From Ehretia macrophylla (taxonomy: Eukaryota; Streptophyta; Magnoliopsida; Boraginales; Ehretiaceae), in NCBI GenBank assembly GCA_037974665.1, contig CM075767.1, forward strand, positions 23,833,498 through 23,897,497: a DNA stretch of 64,000 nucleotides, given 5' to 3'. Each line of letters begins with the position of its first letter. The first letter of the stretch is position 1. Below, piece by piece: positions 36,441 to 48,273 of the stretch. The position numbers and the translations under genes are program-made. Under the pieces are notes generated by a model. That model was not told where the DNA came from, searched no databases, and saw only the letters and a program-made list of their open reading frames with translations.

Positions 36441-36657
36441 TAAATGTTTATCTAGACTTGGGTATTGTGTTTATTTGACTATAATTTCTAGCACTATGAA
36501 TCATTGGCATCTAAATGTTATTTGCAGAATACTTATGACTCTGAGCATGGAATATTATGATTTTCACATGAACTTCATTGTTTTCTAACTTATAACATTT
36601 ACAAACAATGATAATATGACTATTTCATGCATAAACGAATCTTTAAAGACCCCCGGG

Positions 36658-37020
36658 CACCGGCGAAGGCACGTAAGGGCCAGTGGGGGCTGCAGCCCCC
36701 ATTGACTCATAAAAATTTTAAAATTTTTATGTATTTTTTAAAAAAAAATTAAATATCTATGTATTTTTAGTTAATATAAATTAATTAGTCCCCACTGAAA
36801 AATAAAAGTATTCGTATAGTTTAAAAATTATGGTTTTTAGCTCCCCTTGGCTTATATTAACGTTAAACTTTCTATGTATTTTTTGAAAAAAATTAGATAT
36901 TTATGTATTTTCATTTTAAAAAATTAATTAACCCCCACTGAAGAAAAAAAAAGGTACTCGTATAGTTAAAAGATTATGAATTTTAGCCTCCACTGACAAG
37001 AATTCCTGGCTCCGCCCCTA
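36658..37020. mobile_element. hAT-like MITE, copy 2
   Basis: Sister of 31578-31929 with very high identity across the interior (AAAATTTTTATGTATTTTTT, ATTAATTAGTCCCCACTGAA, TATTAACGTTAAACTTTCTA) and the same GGCTCCGCCCCTA end. It is inserted in the intronic LTR of copy E, so it is younger than that LTR. Confidence 0.7.
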
Positions 37021-38795
37021 CCCCAAAGGGTTTTCTTGGGGATCACCTCTTACTGAGATTTTCATCACACTTTATTTATGAATATTGCTTGTTGAATGTG
37101 AGAAGTAGATTTTGGACTTGACTTGGTTGGGTTAGAGACCTCTTGGACTGGATTTTGGATGAAGCTCTGTTTAGCTACTTAGCGATGGACAATTTATTTT
37201 TCTTGTTTAGTTTCTAGTCTAGGCTGATGAAGACGTTCAACAATTTGGTTTAGGGCTTGTAATGGTTTCATATGTTGGTAAATGGTTTTATTTATTTTTT
37301 TAGCTTGGAGACTTAATTCGGTTGTGTGACTATGGGTTTTAGATGCTCTGATTCCTTATGCTTATTAAATATGTAGTATAATGTGGTTTTAGTTATACTA
37401 GAAATAATGTCTTGCATATTTAGGAAGGTTGTTCATTCTTATTGCATGACAGTTACGTACATGTAGACATAAGAAATAGCTATTCGGGTCTCTTTTCTAT
37501 TAGCCAAAAATGATTAACCCATCTTACCTTGGAAACCTATGGCATCCACATATAAACTGTTTTATTTTATTTTCTACCAATGTGGGACATTACAGTACTC
37601 ATTTCCTATGACACTAATTAACATCCTATCAAAAATTGAAGTATTTTTGTCATTTCGATGCAGATCTTCGTGAAGGCAGTCATATCTCGCAACTTACTCT
37701 TGGCATAGGTACCTCACCTCATCCATGAAGAGTATGTGCATCATTCTGTGTTAACTGCACTTTGTAAATTTGTTGTGCTTACTAATTGCAGTTGTCTCTG
37801 CTAGTGGAAGCGCGATACTCACAATTACAGTCTTCTGCTTAAGAAGGAAATGCTCAATTTTCTACTGTAGGAAAAACGAACACCAAGATGTGGAAGCATT
37901 TTTAAGGATTAACAATGGATTACATGCTCCCAAAAGGTACCATTATTCTGAAGTTAGGAAAATGACAAGCTCTTTCAAGATTAGATTAGGTCAAGGAGGC
38001 TATGGTTCGGTATACAAAGGAAAACTTCATGATGGAAGACTTGTTGCGGTGAAAATCTTGAATGATATAAAGGAAAATGGAGAATAATTTATTAATGAGG
38101 TTGCAAGTATTAGTAGGACATCTCATGTTAACATTGTCAAGCTTCTTGGTTTCTGTGTTGAGCGCAATAGAAGAGCTTTAATCTATGAGTTTATGCCTAA
38201 GGGATCCCTTAAGAAGTTCATCTACAATAAACAATCCTTGCTAGATCACCAATTGGGATGGCAAACATTGTATAAAATTGCAATGGGCATTGCAAGAAGC
38301 TTAGAATATTTACACTGTGGTTGTAATACTCAAATTCTACATTTTGACATAAAGCCGTATAATATTCTTCTTGATGAAGAGTTTTCTCCGAAAATTTCTG
38401 ATTTTGGACTTTTTAAATTATGGACAAGGAAAATAAGCAACGTATCAATATTGGGTGCACGAGGGACTATTGGATATATCGCTCCAAAAGTTGTTTGCAG
38501 ATCATTCGGAGGGGTCTCTCACAAGTCAGATGTCTATAGTTATGGCATGATGATTTTAGAAATGGTTGGAGGACGAAAGAATATCAATGTTGGAGTTGCT
38601 CATACTAGTCAAATATACTATCCGCATTGGGTCTACAAGTGACTTGAGCTAAACCAAGAGTTGGGACTAGAGGGAATTTTGACTGAAGAAGAGAATGAAA
38701 AAGCTAGAAAGATGATTATTGTAAACTTGTGGTGCATACAAACAAATCCATCAGCTCGACCATCAATCACTAAAGTGGTCGAAATGTTGGATGGG

Positions 38796-41700
38796 TGTGA
38801 GGCCTGACCTCGATTTGTATTACCTCGATTCGTATGCATTAACCTTGAACTGCGTGCCTTAACCTAGATATAAGTTGTGCCTTGAATTACGTGCATTGCA
38901 TTGAATTATGTGCCTTGCATTGGTTTACGTGCATTCACCTAGGGTTACGTGTATTTACTTTGGAATCTGTGCATTTGCCTTGAAGTGTGTGCCTTACCTC
39001 GTAGTGCGTATCCTAGACCTAGGAAAGCGTGCCTGCACGCTAATTAATAAAGATTCATATACAAAACACTAGACCATGAAATAATCCTACAAACTCCACT
39101 AACATTAAAATACTATTAAACTATCCTAAGCATTCCACTAAGCTATATTTAAATCCTAAATCAACCCACTAAAAGACAAAACTTCACCAAAACCTACATC
39201 CTATCATTAAACACTAGAATTCAAAAAATAAAATAAACAACACACACACACACACAAGGCCTACACGGCAAACAAGGATTTCCTACTCACCCATACACAC
39301 AAAATTATAATTAAACTCATACAAGACAAAAAGAAACATTCCTATGACAATAGAAAATACAAAAACTATTCCTACACACTACCCAACCTCCCTTTCTCGA
39401 CCTACCCGCCCCATGCTTCATTACCATTCAAAAAATGCCTAGATGACACAAAAAAATTCAGATTGTTTGGTACCAAGGCCGACACACACAAGCAAAAACT
39501 CTACAAGACCATCAAACACCAGTTTTTTCCTCTAAACTCTCTCATCCTCTCTCTATTTTGGCCATATCTATCTCTTGAGCTTCCAAGACTTCTAGCAAGC
39601 TCTCAAGAACACTCCAAGCTTCAACCATAGCAAGGAATTCAAGCTAGATAGCTCAAGTCACATGCAAAGCTCACAAACCTCTCATTTTCGGCCATAAGGT
39701 AAGCTTTAAGGGTTTTCTTCCTTGTCTTTTGGTTTTACACACATGCATACCTTCTACACATGCTAACTAAGCTATTATTTAAGTAAAAACAAGCTACCAC
39801 TCGGCCAAAGCAAGGAAAATAGGCTTTTCGTGCGATTCAAGAGCATTTCTTGCATTTTCATCCATCAAGTTGCTAAGGTGAGGGTTAAATATTTTTAAAT
39901 GCTTTCAAAACTCACATGCATACTTTTATATGATTGTATTTACTCTTGAAGTTCATGTATATGTGTTTATAGGAGCATATCTCTCCTTGCATGGCTTGAA
40001 AATTGTTAGAAACTTTGAGATATGCAGTCACGTTTTTTTGGCGGCTCTCTGTCCTTGTAGAATGAGATAATTGTGAGATATTAAATGTTGATAAAGGTGA
40101 GTTACTATATTTTTTAGTTTTGAACATATCTGGAAGAAATAGGCTAAAGCTAATTCCGAGTTTAAAACCCCCCAAAAATGGCAAATATCGAAATGTGTAT
40201 GAAACTGGACAGTTTTGCGTGGTTTCACGGTTTTTGTCATAACTCCTAAGTCTGAACTCGGAATGCAGCGAGGTTTGTTCCTAGATTTAAAGCACTCATT
40301 AAGATTCAATTTTAAATTTGATTCACTGAATTTGGAGGTTATTGTCTTGGCTAAATGAATGAGGAAAAACAGACTATTGCAGTGCGGTTTTTGCTTGGTA
40401 ATATGCTTTAAATCATATTGTAATTTTACTTGAGGTATTGAATGCTTGGACTTGTGGAAATTAGAAGTTGTATGGACTATTTTGGTTGGTTGAGGTTGCT
40501 TAAATTAGTTGATGCATGGCTTAGGTTCAATACATGACGAATTCTTGTTTAATCGTATGTGTAAGCCCGAAATTGAGGCCCTATTGTTTATGAATGCTTG
40601 CTAAGTGATTATCCTATGGTTAGATGAATTCATTGAGTGGTTAGTAGGCTGTCCAATAATCTCTAAGAATGTATGAAATGGCTTAAGTATCTCTTGTGGT
40701 TCTTAGCAAATAAAACCAACACCCGAGCACGACCCCTGTAAACCCTAATGGCTACGTAGACTCCCAAGTCATAAACCACTCTTGTTTGACTTATAATTAT
40801 TGTTGAGGAATGTTAATAGGCTGCCCGGAATTGTCTTTATAGCTCTAAGCATGATTCTCGATGATTGCATGTTGATAAGTGAACTGTTCTTGTACTCGGT
40901 CCTGTATAAGTGTCGTAGCATGCTTGTATGATTTCAACACTTGATATGTGAACCCAAAATGAGTTATATGGCTTGTTTTATATGTGTTACTTGGCTGCCC
41001 ATTAAATGTTCATATACTTCTAAGTGTTTTACAAAGTGAATTTACATGTCAAAGCATGCCTCGTATGTTTACTTGTCAATATGTGATCTTATAATTGCTC
41101 GAAAGCAACCTACTTTGTTCACCTCCTAATGTGAAATGTTGAATGGTATAATTGTGCATTGCATACAAGGTTGCAACCTTTCATTTTGGCATGGTAGCAT
41201 TTACATCACTTCGGGCGGCATCGGTCTTGCCGGTGTATTGACGTGACTACCATGGTCCAATTCCCTCTCTCGCTTGGGGGCTAGACTTCCTCTAAGAGTT
41301 GGGTTATAGGTTTAGTGTACATCCGGAGTTCACCCGTTAGAGTGATAAGTGGATGATGGATTCCGGCTACAACATTGGTTATTGAAAATGAACTCGAGAG
41401 CAAAAGCTCATTGTATCCTGAAATGATTGGTAATTGTATATATTGTTCAATTTGATTCTTGTACTATACTTACTTTCTTATTTGTATTACATGACATGTT
41501 TTCAAAGGAGTTTTTATAAATTTAACCAGAAAAGGATTTCAAAACATTGTCACTTGTTACCCCTCGCTAAGTTCATAAGGATTCACTCTCTTTTATCATC
41601 ACAGGTGAAGCAGATTTGGAACATGTACCCGAGGAAAATGTGTTTGTTGATGAATCCTTGGAGTGATTATGCGCCTTATGTACATTTCCTGAATGTGGAT

Positions 41701-42293
41701 GCTTTTGTAGATGTTGTGTTTATTTTGAAGACTACTATGTTACTATTGTAAAAGACCCCGTTGTAATTTGGGCTCTAATTTTGTCTTGTACTAACTATAT
41801 TCGGACGAACTCTTTATTTGGTTATTTGCTTTCATTGTATTGATTAATAGTTATCATAGGTGTTTAAACCACTAGCTGAAGAAGTAAATAGTGTAACTCT
41901 ATCTAGTCTTACCTAGGTGCTCATTCATAAGTTAAAAGGATAATAGGTACTTACATGACATGAGTTAACAAATAAACGGGACATAGTAATCATACTAGGC
42001 TTGTTAATCAAACGAAACTTTCGAGATAAATTAGTAGCCATATCGGTTGATGACAAAATAGGAATCTTTATTGGAATCAGATTAATGATTGGAAATTTTG
42101 AGCTGTTCTAGAAATTAGGTTAAACCAAAGGTCCTAAATACAGTCGTTATGCTACCAGTTTTTTAAAAAACTTTTGGAGTTCTAGGCTAACGGATAAGCA
42201 ATAACCTTCGTTAATTGGTTATAGTCATAAAATAACGATAATGATTAGGTCACACCCTAGTCTAGCCTCTATAGGTCGGGTTGGGGCGTGACA
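38796..42293 (+). mobile_element. Ty3/gypsy-type solo LTR in the kinase exon of copy E
   Basis: TG...CA bounded: starts TGTGAGGCCTGACCTCGATT and ends GGTCGGGTTGGGGCGTGACA. Flanked by ATGGG (38791-38795) and ATAGG (42294-42298), a 5-bp duplication with one mismatch. No gag or pol within 3.5 kb. It belongs to the same family as 18026-20702, which lies in the opposite orientation. It splits the kinase tail between EMLDG and NLESL. The host sequence resumes cleanly, which fixes the borders. Confidence 0.75.
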
Positions 42294-42388
42294 ATAGGAA
42301 CTTGGAATCCTTGCGAATTCCTCCTAGGCCATACTTATATTTCCCCGCTCCATCACCAGTACGATCATCAAGTATACAAATAACTTAG

Positions 42389-42695
42389 TATTTGTAGTAT
42401 ATATTCCACTATGTTTCCTTTAAAGTAATTCAACTTCTATTTCCTTAAAGTTATTCAACTTTTATTTTGTAGTTGCAATAGTTTGTGACTCCAAAGAAAT
42501 AAAATTGTATCCATGACAATGAAAACCCAAGTTGTCTTAGAATTCTAATTCTTGCCACCAGAACATGCCCATGAAATATAACTTCAAACTAATAAGCAAA
42601 GAAACAAGGAAACAATAGGCTCAAGAAATTAAAAGACATTGTAAAAATGGCTTGATAAAACTTGGTGGAAGTGGTAGTGGAGCTTGGAGGGGTTG

Positions 42696-42731
<36 letters not shown>

Positions 42732-43614
42732 CAGAAACCAAAGAGATACAATTTGAACTTCCATGCAATTATCTAATAGAGTTTGAAGTCTTATGCAAAT
42801 GCAATCATGACTAGTGCAAATAATATTTTATGGCTTAATTTGACGTCAAGGGTGCAACTACAGAGAAGCTCAAGGCTAATGAAAACAAGCATCAATCACA
42901 GAAATACTTAATGTTAGATGAGTTTGTTTTGCTTTATATATGTATATCTCAACCTTTATGTCTTAGATACCTTGTTTATCATTTGAAAAGGATCCTGATG
43001 GTTTAGCTAGCTTTAGTGAGAATTAAGACTGTTAAGGTCAAGGTCAGATTCACACTGGGCTTCCAACGTGATATGGAGCCCAATTTTCTGAGCTAGACTG
43101 GGGTGAGGCCTGGGTAGTAGACGTGCAAAACAAAGAACACAAAGTGAGACCTCGGGTCCTTCTTCAATGTTTAAGTCAGTTATAGAGAACTGGAGTGGCA
43201 TTGGATAAACTAAATAGTGAATAAATGTGTGTAATGGAGTTTTTGATACCCTCTTTGAACGTTTGAATGACCCTTTTATAAATGGTTTGGTATCCACGTT
43301 TTGGTTGATAAAAATGGGGTTATCCCACGATAGACGTGGGGGCTGGCTCCCCCAGTTTTCGGTCTCTCAAGTGATATGGATGATTGGGTTGACATCTTCT
43401 TCAAGCGGTTAGGATTTTCCTGATTACATTGAATAATTCAACAGGCTTAGCCATGTCCTTGGCCTAGTCTTTTGTCCAACCGAGGTTCTATCCTTCATTG
43501 GGTCCAATCCCACACATTCCGTAGGCCCAAATATAGATGTTAGCCCACTGGCCTTTGCCATGTCACATTGTTATTTTATGGATCATCAAATATAGTATAA
43601 CCTTTTTAAATTAA
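42389..43614. other. 3' flank of copy E and unclassified region
   Basis: The UTR phrase TATTTCCTTAAAG is followed by flank shared with 14700-14860. (AT)n lies at about 42698-42729. The region 42840-43600 contains one open frame of 94 codons on the minus strand (43013-43297) with no family signature. Its G-rich, copy-like text (CTATCGTGGGATAACCCC region) could be LTR sequence, but no ends were found. Confidence 0.4.
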
Positions 43615-44331
43615 GGAAAAATATCACGTTAATCCCCTGTAATATGCAAAAGTATCACTCTATCCCTCTGTGTTCATAAAACTTCAAGAAGACCCCTGTA
43701 TTATTAAAAAGTCATCATACCACCTCCTTCATGTTTTTTTTAAACTATTCAATTTCTTTTTTATCTTTTTATAATACATATATTTTTTTCCTTTTTTCAT
43801 CATTTTTAACTATTTATCACTAAATAAAGAAATTTAAAAATTTAAAAAAATCATCTTCTCCAACCACCCACCACTTATCCCCACCCCCACCCCCGTCAGC
43901 CACCCCCTACCGCCACCCGTCGCTATCGCACCTTGCGTGCACAGCAGCAGGGGTGGGGGTGGGGGTAGGGGTAGGGGTAGGGGTAGGGGTAGGGGTAGGG
44001 GTAGGGTTAGTGGTGGGGAAGGGGAAAGGGAAGGGGGGTGGTGGCTAACAGGGGTGAGGGTGGAGGTGGGGATAGGTGGGGGTGGTTGGGGAAGATGATT
44101 TTTTTTTAAAATTAATTAATTTTTTTATTTAGTGGTAAATAGTTAAAAATGAAGGGAAAAAAAATATATGTAATATAAAAAGGTAAAAATGACATTTAAT
44201 AACTTAAAAAAGACATGAAGAGGATAGTGTGATGACTTTTTAATAATAATGAGCCTCTCTTGAAGTTTTATGAACACAAGGGGAAAAATGATACTTTCGC
44301 ATATCACAAGAGAATAACATGATATTTTTCC
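43615..44331. mobile_element. MULE-type foldback element with 9-bp TSD TTAAATTAA
   Basis: Terminal inverted repeats of about 170 bp start GGAAAAATATCACGTTAATC on the left and GGAAAAATATCATGTTATTC (reverse complement) on the right. They continue through TTCATAAAACTTCAAGA and TATTAAAAAGTCATCA. TTAAATTAA is perfect at 43606-43614 and 44332-44340. The core has C-rich and G-rich halves that pair with each other. No coding sequence. Confidence 0.9.
43950..44092. repeat. GGGGTA/GGGGTG G-rich array
   Basis: At least eight GGGGTA/GGGGTG-type hexamers in succession (about 43953-44005), then a looser G-rich stretch to 44092. It resembles a variant telomere-like or G-quadruplex repeat. It lies in the core of the 43615-44331 element, opposite a C-rich arm at 43860-43915. 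Confidence 0.85.
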
Positions 44332-44344
44332 TTAAATTAATAGA

Positions 44345-44890
44345 ATTGGAACTGCTAAATTCTATTAATTTAGTGAGATATTAATTTATCGATAAATTAG
44401 TAATTATTAATTTATCGAAATATTTAATTTTTTTGGATTAATAATAAACATATTATATTTATATTATCTCTTTTGAAAAGTGAATCACATTTTTTAGGCC
44501 AATTTCAAAAAATAAGTTGAAAATTCTAATGAGAATAAAAACATAAAAATCTAATTTAGTAGGATTAGATTTTTTAGGTGCATTTCACACAATTAAATAT
44601 GAGATTCAACTAGATTTAAAGTTCAATAAAAGACAAGTTATTCTTGATCCATATTTTGAGAAAACTTTATAGTTAATTTATTATATACTGTTTAGCTAAT
44701 TATTAATTTATGAAATATTTGGGTCGATAAAATACAAAGAAAATATTTTAAATGTATTATCTTATAATTTTATTAAAATTATTAATGTTTTATATTGGTC
44801 CCAAGTCAGGACGAGATATTTTTGTTATTTAAAATAGATTATTAATTTATCGACTATTAATTTAAAGAGGTCCTACTGTACTTTCTCCTT
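44345..44890. mobile_element. AT-rich MITE-like element
   Basis: The right end, read as reverse complement, is AGTACAGTAGGACCTCTTTA, followed by AATTAATAGTCGATAAATTA. This is a terminus I associate with a common plant MITE family (CAGTAGAACCTCTATAAATTA). The left end (about 44360-44420) carries the matching TTAATTTATCGATAAATTA phrases but a decayed terminus. A second partial terminus lies at about 45339-45365. Confidence 0.4.
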
Positions 44891-46179
44891 TGTTGTAGTT
44901 ATTTTAGTCTTTATTCGAGTTGCTATCGTGAGTCTGTTCAATCTCTAGACTAGAGATATCAAGCCTAGAAAGTCAGGTACTTGCCCAGAAACATGCTACC
45001 TTTTCCTCTTGTCAAGGATGAGTCGGGGTGGAATTACACTTTCAGTTTAATCTTGAAAGTTTTGCCCCCACTTAGCCCTTATGTATCCACTTATTGTGAT
45101 TTTTAAAACACTTGATCTTCACGACAAAATATTCTTGATTCGCCCTTTAAGATGAGTAACTAGTTTTCTTTGGCTAACCAGCTTTTGAGGTTAAGTGCAT
45201 AGAGAACAAGCCTAACTATAGAACGGAAGATCTCGCGATGAAAACATTACTAAGAATATTATTTATGAAATCCAATTTTTCAATTAGTGAACACTGTGGG
45301 ACAGATTTAGTCTTTTGGTTTAATCTGAGATTTTTATACAGTAGACTTTGTAAAAATAAATTATATTAGTAATTTATAATTATTAAATTTTACTCATAAA
45401 TTAATAATATTATGAATGAATCCATTCTCAAGCTGCGGTACGTTGGTGGAAATAAAATTGGCTGTAAAGTCTAAGGTAGAATCTGAAAAGTCAAGCTACA
45501 CAAATCTATTGGTGGTATGTCGAGTTTGCAACACAAAAAAAAATGAAAAAGAAAAAACAAATACACACCCACATTCCTTTCGTATTCAGATTGGTTGGAA
45601 AGACGAAAAAATTATTTGAAGAGTCAACTAGTCAAGCCTTCTACTTGTGACTTGTCACACACGAAGATGAGTAGGAAACTCTACAATCTCATAATGAAGG
45701 AAAACTCTTTAAAAGATTTAGTATTTTTGGATATTTTTAAATATTTTAATTTTAAATCGACACGTGTTGAATAAGTGGGTTTGAGGTTAGAAAAAAGTGA
45801 AATGTATAAATAGGGTTGAAGTGAAAGAAATAGAGAGTTAGAGTGTGGATGGACCTGACGTGAGAGAAAAAGTAAGATGTGTGATGAATTCGATATAAGA
45901 GAAAGTAATAAATATAAGTGAATCCAAAGGTTTTGAAAACCAACCCTAGTGAATAGTTCTGACAAAAAAAATAATAATAATGAAAATTTTAGTCAATGAT
46001 TTCGCACTATTGTATATGGAGAAAACATATGGATATCTGTTTGTCTCATGCGTTCACACACAAGGGTCCACTTTTAAAAGTTTGCATATTTTTCACTGAG
46101 CCCACTTATTAACTCTATTTGCCAAGTCTATGCAAAGATTTCTGTTATGGGTTAACTTGCTTGCGTGTTGCACAAAAGT
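44891..46179. other. Spacer upstream of G with a W-box pair
   Basis: No gene is recognised. At 45615-45640 lies TTGAAGAGTCAACTAGTCAAG, shared with the block upstream of F; it contains two AGTCAA motifs (W-box cores on the minus strand) at 45622-45627 and 45630-45635. About 46120-46170 repeats the GCAAAGATTTCT and TTGCGTGTTGCAC phrases of the proximal block. Confidence 0.45.
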
Positions 46180-46715
46180 AAATGATGCAGATAAAGACAG
46201 CCTGCTTATTGTGCCAAAGTCGAGCCATCTTCACATATTCACATACTACCTCCATCGATTATCCCAAATGAACCAAAAGATCACATACACCTTCATGACA
46301 AACTTAAACTTTTGCATACTCATTGTCATCCTTACAAGTCAAATGCTTATTCGTTAAATAGATTTGATTTGTTTATTACAAGAGTCTTAAGTTAGTTTCA
46401 TGTAAAATACTAACCATTAGTCAAATGCTTGTTGGGGTTGTATACGTTGGACATATGAGATTGGTCTACTTATGCAACTTCCCAAACATTTGACCATATT
46501 AAGATATACTTGAACCAATTCAACAGTCCAAGATATGATGCAGATATTGAAAGCCTCTTTATTGTGCCCAAGTCAAGCCATCACAAATTCACATACTAAA
46601 TCCATTGAATCCCCCACAAACACACACATAATGTGCAGTGTGTTCCAATAGTTCATTATCTAAATGAACCAAACTAATACCTTCATGACAAACTTAAACT
46701 TTTGCATACTCATTG
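46180..46715 (+). repeat. Duplicated 5' end of ectodomain gene G
   Basis: About 46180-46350 recurs at 46545-46715: GATGCAGATA..GA.AGCCT, TATTGTGCC.AAGTC.AGCCAT, and then ATGAACCAAA up to CTTTTGCATACTCATTGTCA without visible change over the last 40 bp. The first copy starts the same signal peptide (TFMTNLNFCILIV) but stops at about 46355. It is thus a decoy start upstream of the real exon. Confidence 0.8.
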
Positions 46716-47424
46716 TCAGCCTTCTAGCAGTGAGATGTTCTTGTGATGATTATTATTATGAAGTTTGTGTGACAAGAAGTTGTGGTAATGGTCCAGATAT
46801 AAGATATCCATTCTACATTTCAGGCGTGCAACAACCCTATTGTGGATATGCTGGATTTGAGCGTAACTGCAGCAAAAATGGCTATCCAATACTTCATTTA
46901 AGTGATAATGACTACATAGTTGAACAAATTTTCTATGACAACAGTTCTCTCCGCGTATACGTACAATGCTGCTTTTGACAGTTTTGATAATGGCTGCCCA
47001 CCGCAGATAGGAAACACCACCCTTGCGAATACACCGTTTATGTTTGACAATGTATCGTACATCAGCTTATTATCAGATTGCAATATGTCGTTGGCTTTTG
47101 AACTTCAGAAGTACAAGGTTGGCTGCGATGATGGAGGCGAATACAGCTCGGGGTTGGCGATGTTTGATGAGGATGAGAACTTGGATTATGCATTGACAGA
47201 GTGTAAAAGGAATGTGGTGGCACCGGTAGAGGTATATGAAGAGGATGGAAACGGCGTGGTGGAAGGCTATCAAGAACTGATGAGAAGGGGATTTGTGTTG
47301 AATTGGACAGCCAGCGACTGCAGCGAGTGTGAAGCAAGTGGGGGTCGATGCGGCTTTAATCAGACTAGTTACCGCTTTTTGTGTTACTGCCCTGACAGGC
47401 CTCATTCTGTGTCGTGCATACCTA
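46664..47424 (+). pseudogene. Lone type II ectodomain of an LRK10L-like kinase (G)
   Basis: The exon encodes a signal peptide (about residues 8-28), GUB_WAK_bind (SCGNGPDIRYPFYISG, CGYAGFERNC), a middle region with N-glycosylation sequons, and a WAK_assoc end (WTASDCSECEASGGRCGF...CYC). It ends at a strong GTAAGT donor (47425) in phase 1, as in D. A frame change near 46960, from an extra 4-bp GTAC, separates the two halves. The WAK-type Cys pattern is otherwise complete. No membrane or kinase exon follows until 51115. Either the kinase was lost, or G once spliced to the kinase of F across the type I ectodomain of F. By family it is the extracellular sensor of a plasma-membrane kinase; its ligand is unknown. 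Confidence 0.85.
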
Positions 47425-47791
47425 GTAAGTCCTTTGATTCTCTTCTTGTTTCATTTTTATTATGCATCATCATTTGCTGGAATGAATATTGCTTTAATAA
47501 TCTGGTAAGACTATTTTCCTTTAAAAGCATTAGCTCTTTTCATGTTAAGTGACAAATATTCTGGGTAATTTCACACTCAATGTTTGCAGCATTATCTTGG
47601 TTCAGTTTGGCATGATCATGAAATCCAGTATTTTTCTTACTCAAAGCTTAAGAAAGATTTAACCTTCCTAAACCTTATGTAAAATTTAACCTTCAATCTC
47701 TCACAGTTTTTCACTTGCGTCTAAAATTAAGCAGGGTTATGTTACATATTAGTTTTAGAATTATTACAGTCATTGGTTAGAAAGATCAAAA
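47425..47791. other. Sequence after the G donor, shared with other upstream regions
   Basis: About 47655-47790 matches 2480-2600 and 33660-33785 (GATTTAACCTTCCTA, TTATGTTACATATTAGTTTT). This is the distal part of the type I upstream block, now separated from its proximal part (49715) by inserted elements. Confidence 0.5.
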
Positions 47792-48200
47792 TGTTAGAAT
47801 ATATTTTAAAATCACCTTATAAAATTTGGGCTACTCCACCTGACACTAATTACTTTTAGAGGTACCTCATAATTCTTAATATAGTATCAGAATTGGACCT
47901 TTGACCCAATTTTGTTCACCATCCACATTTGACCCATCTCAAATCAGATCAGACGTCTGTTCGATCTTCCGCATGTGACGGGTCACATGTGTAGGGCGGA
48001 TCGAGGAGTTATTTCTAGTGGGGCCTAAAACCATTACTTTTCAATGATATGAATATATTTTTTTCAAGCCAACTATAAATCTGCCATTACACAGGTGAAG
48101 GAGAGTATTAGAATATAAACTTTTCGTCTTGTCTCACATCAAAAAATTATAAATTTCAAGACCACCTTATAAGATCCTAGACTTTTCTGAGCTATTCCAA
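47792..48200 (+). mobile_element. Older TRIM relative of 10191-10632
   Basis: Repeats the order of the complete TRIM: TGTTAGAATAT start, ACCACCTTATAA.AT.CTGGGCTACTCCA-like LTR text, a TAGTATCAGAATTGG primer-site region, GACCCATCTCAAATCAGATC interior, then a second TTAGAATATAAAC repeat from about 48106. Much more diverged than the first and not intact. Its right border is vague. Confidence 0.65.
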
Positions 48201-48273
48201 AACCACCTTAGTCCAAATCCAAGAAAGAGAATAATCCAAATTAGGAGCCTAAGTCCAATACTTAGGTTCATTA

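Larger units (their letters stand above)
35216..37594 (+). mobile_element. Ty3/gypsy-type LTR in the intron of copy E
   Basis: Starts TGTAATATCTCGTATTTCAAG-like and ends CCAATGTGGGACATTACA, the TG...CA ends usual for plant chromovirus LTRs. It lies wholly within the first intron of E. No gag or pol is seen, so it is read as a lone LTR of 2.38 kb. It hosts a minisatellite (36160-36440) and the second hAT MITE (36658-37020). The flanks (TGTAG / GTACT) do not give a clean duplication. Old and noncoding. Confidence 0.55.
34225..42388 (+). pseudogene. LRK10L-like receptor kinase, type I (copy E)
   Basis: Ectodomain exon 34225-35131 (signal peptide VALSSSLISFILSHLLIF; SFECGSVGVMSFPFYKSTEP; WAK_assoc end C.DCHHRGGQC), interrupted by an insert of about 190 bp near 34483-34671. 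Donor GT is at 35132, phase 1. Membrane exon 37664-37708; kinase exon from 37792. The intron between them carries an LTR of 2.4 kb. The kinase keeps [26 protein letters not shown] and DFGLFK, but APE reads APK. In-frame stops lie at 38085-38087 (where the others have Glu) and 38640-38642 (the Gln after WVYK). A 3.5-kb LTR splits the last 30 codons, which resume at about 42299 (NLESL.IPPRPYLYFP) and end at 42386-42388. Non-RD family; non-functional here. Confidence 0.9.

Noticed and set aside
41434-41751. 105-codon frame
   Set aside because: Inside the 38796-42293 LTR; no domain seen.
43013-43297. 94-codon minus-strand frame
   Set aside because: No family signature, no intron or start context; the surrounding text looks more like LTR or spacer sequence.
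45681-45965. 94-codon minus-strand frame with hydrophobic stretch
   Set aside because: AT-rich chance frame in a spacer; overlapping frames of similar length and no homology recognised.
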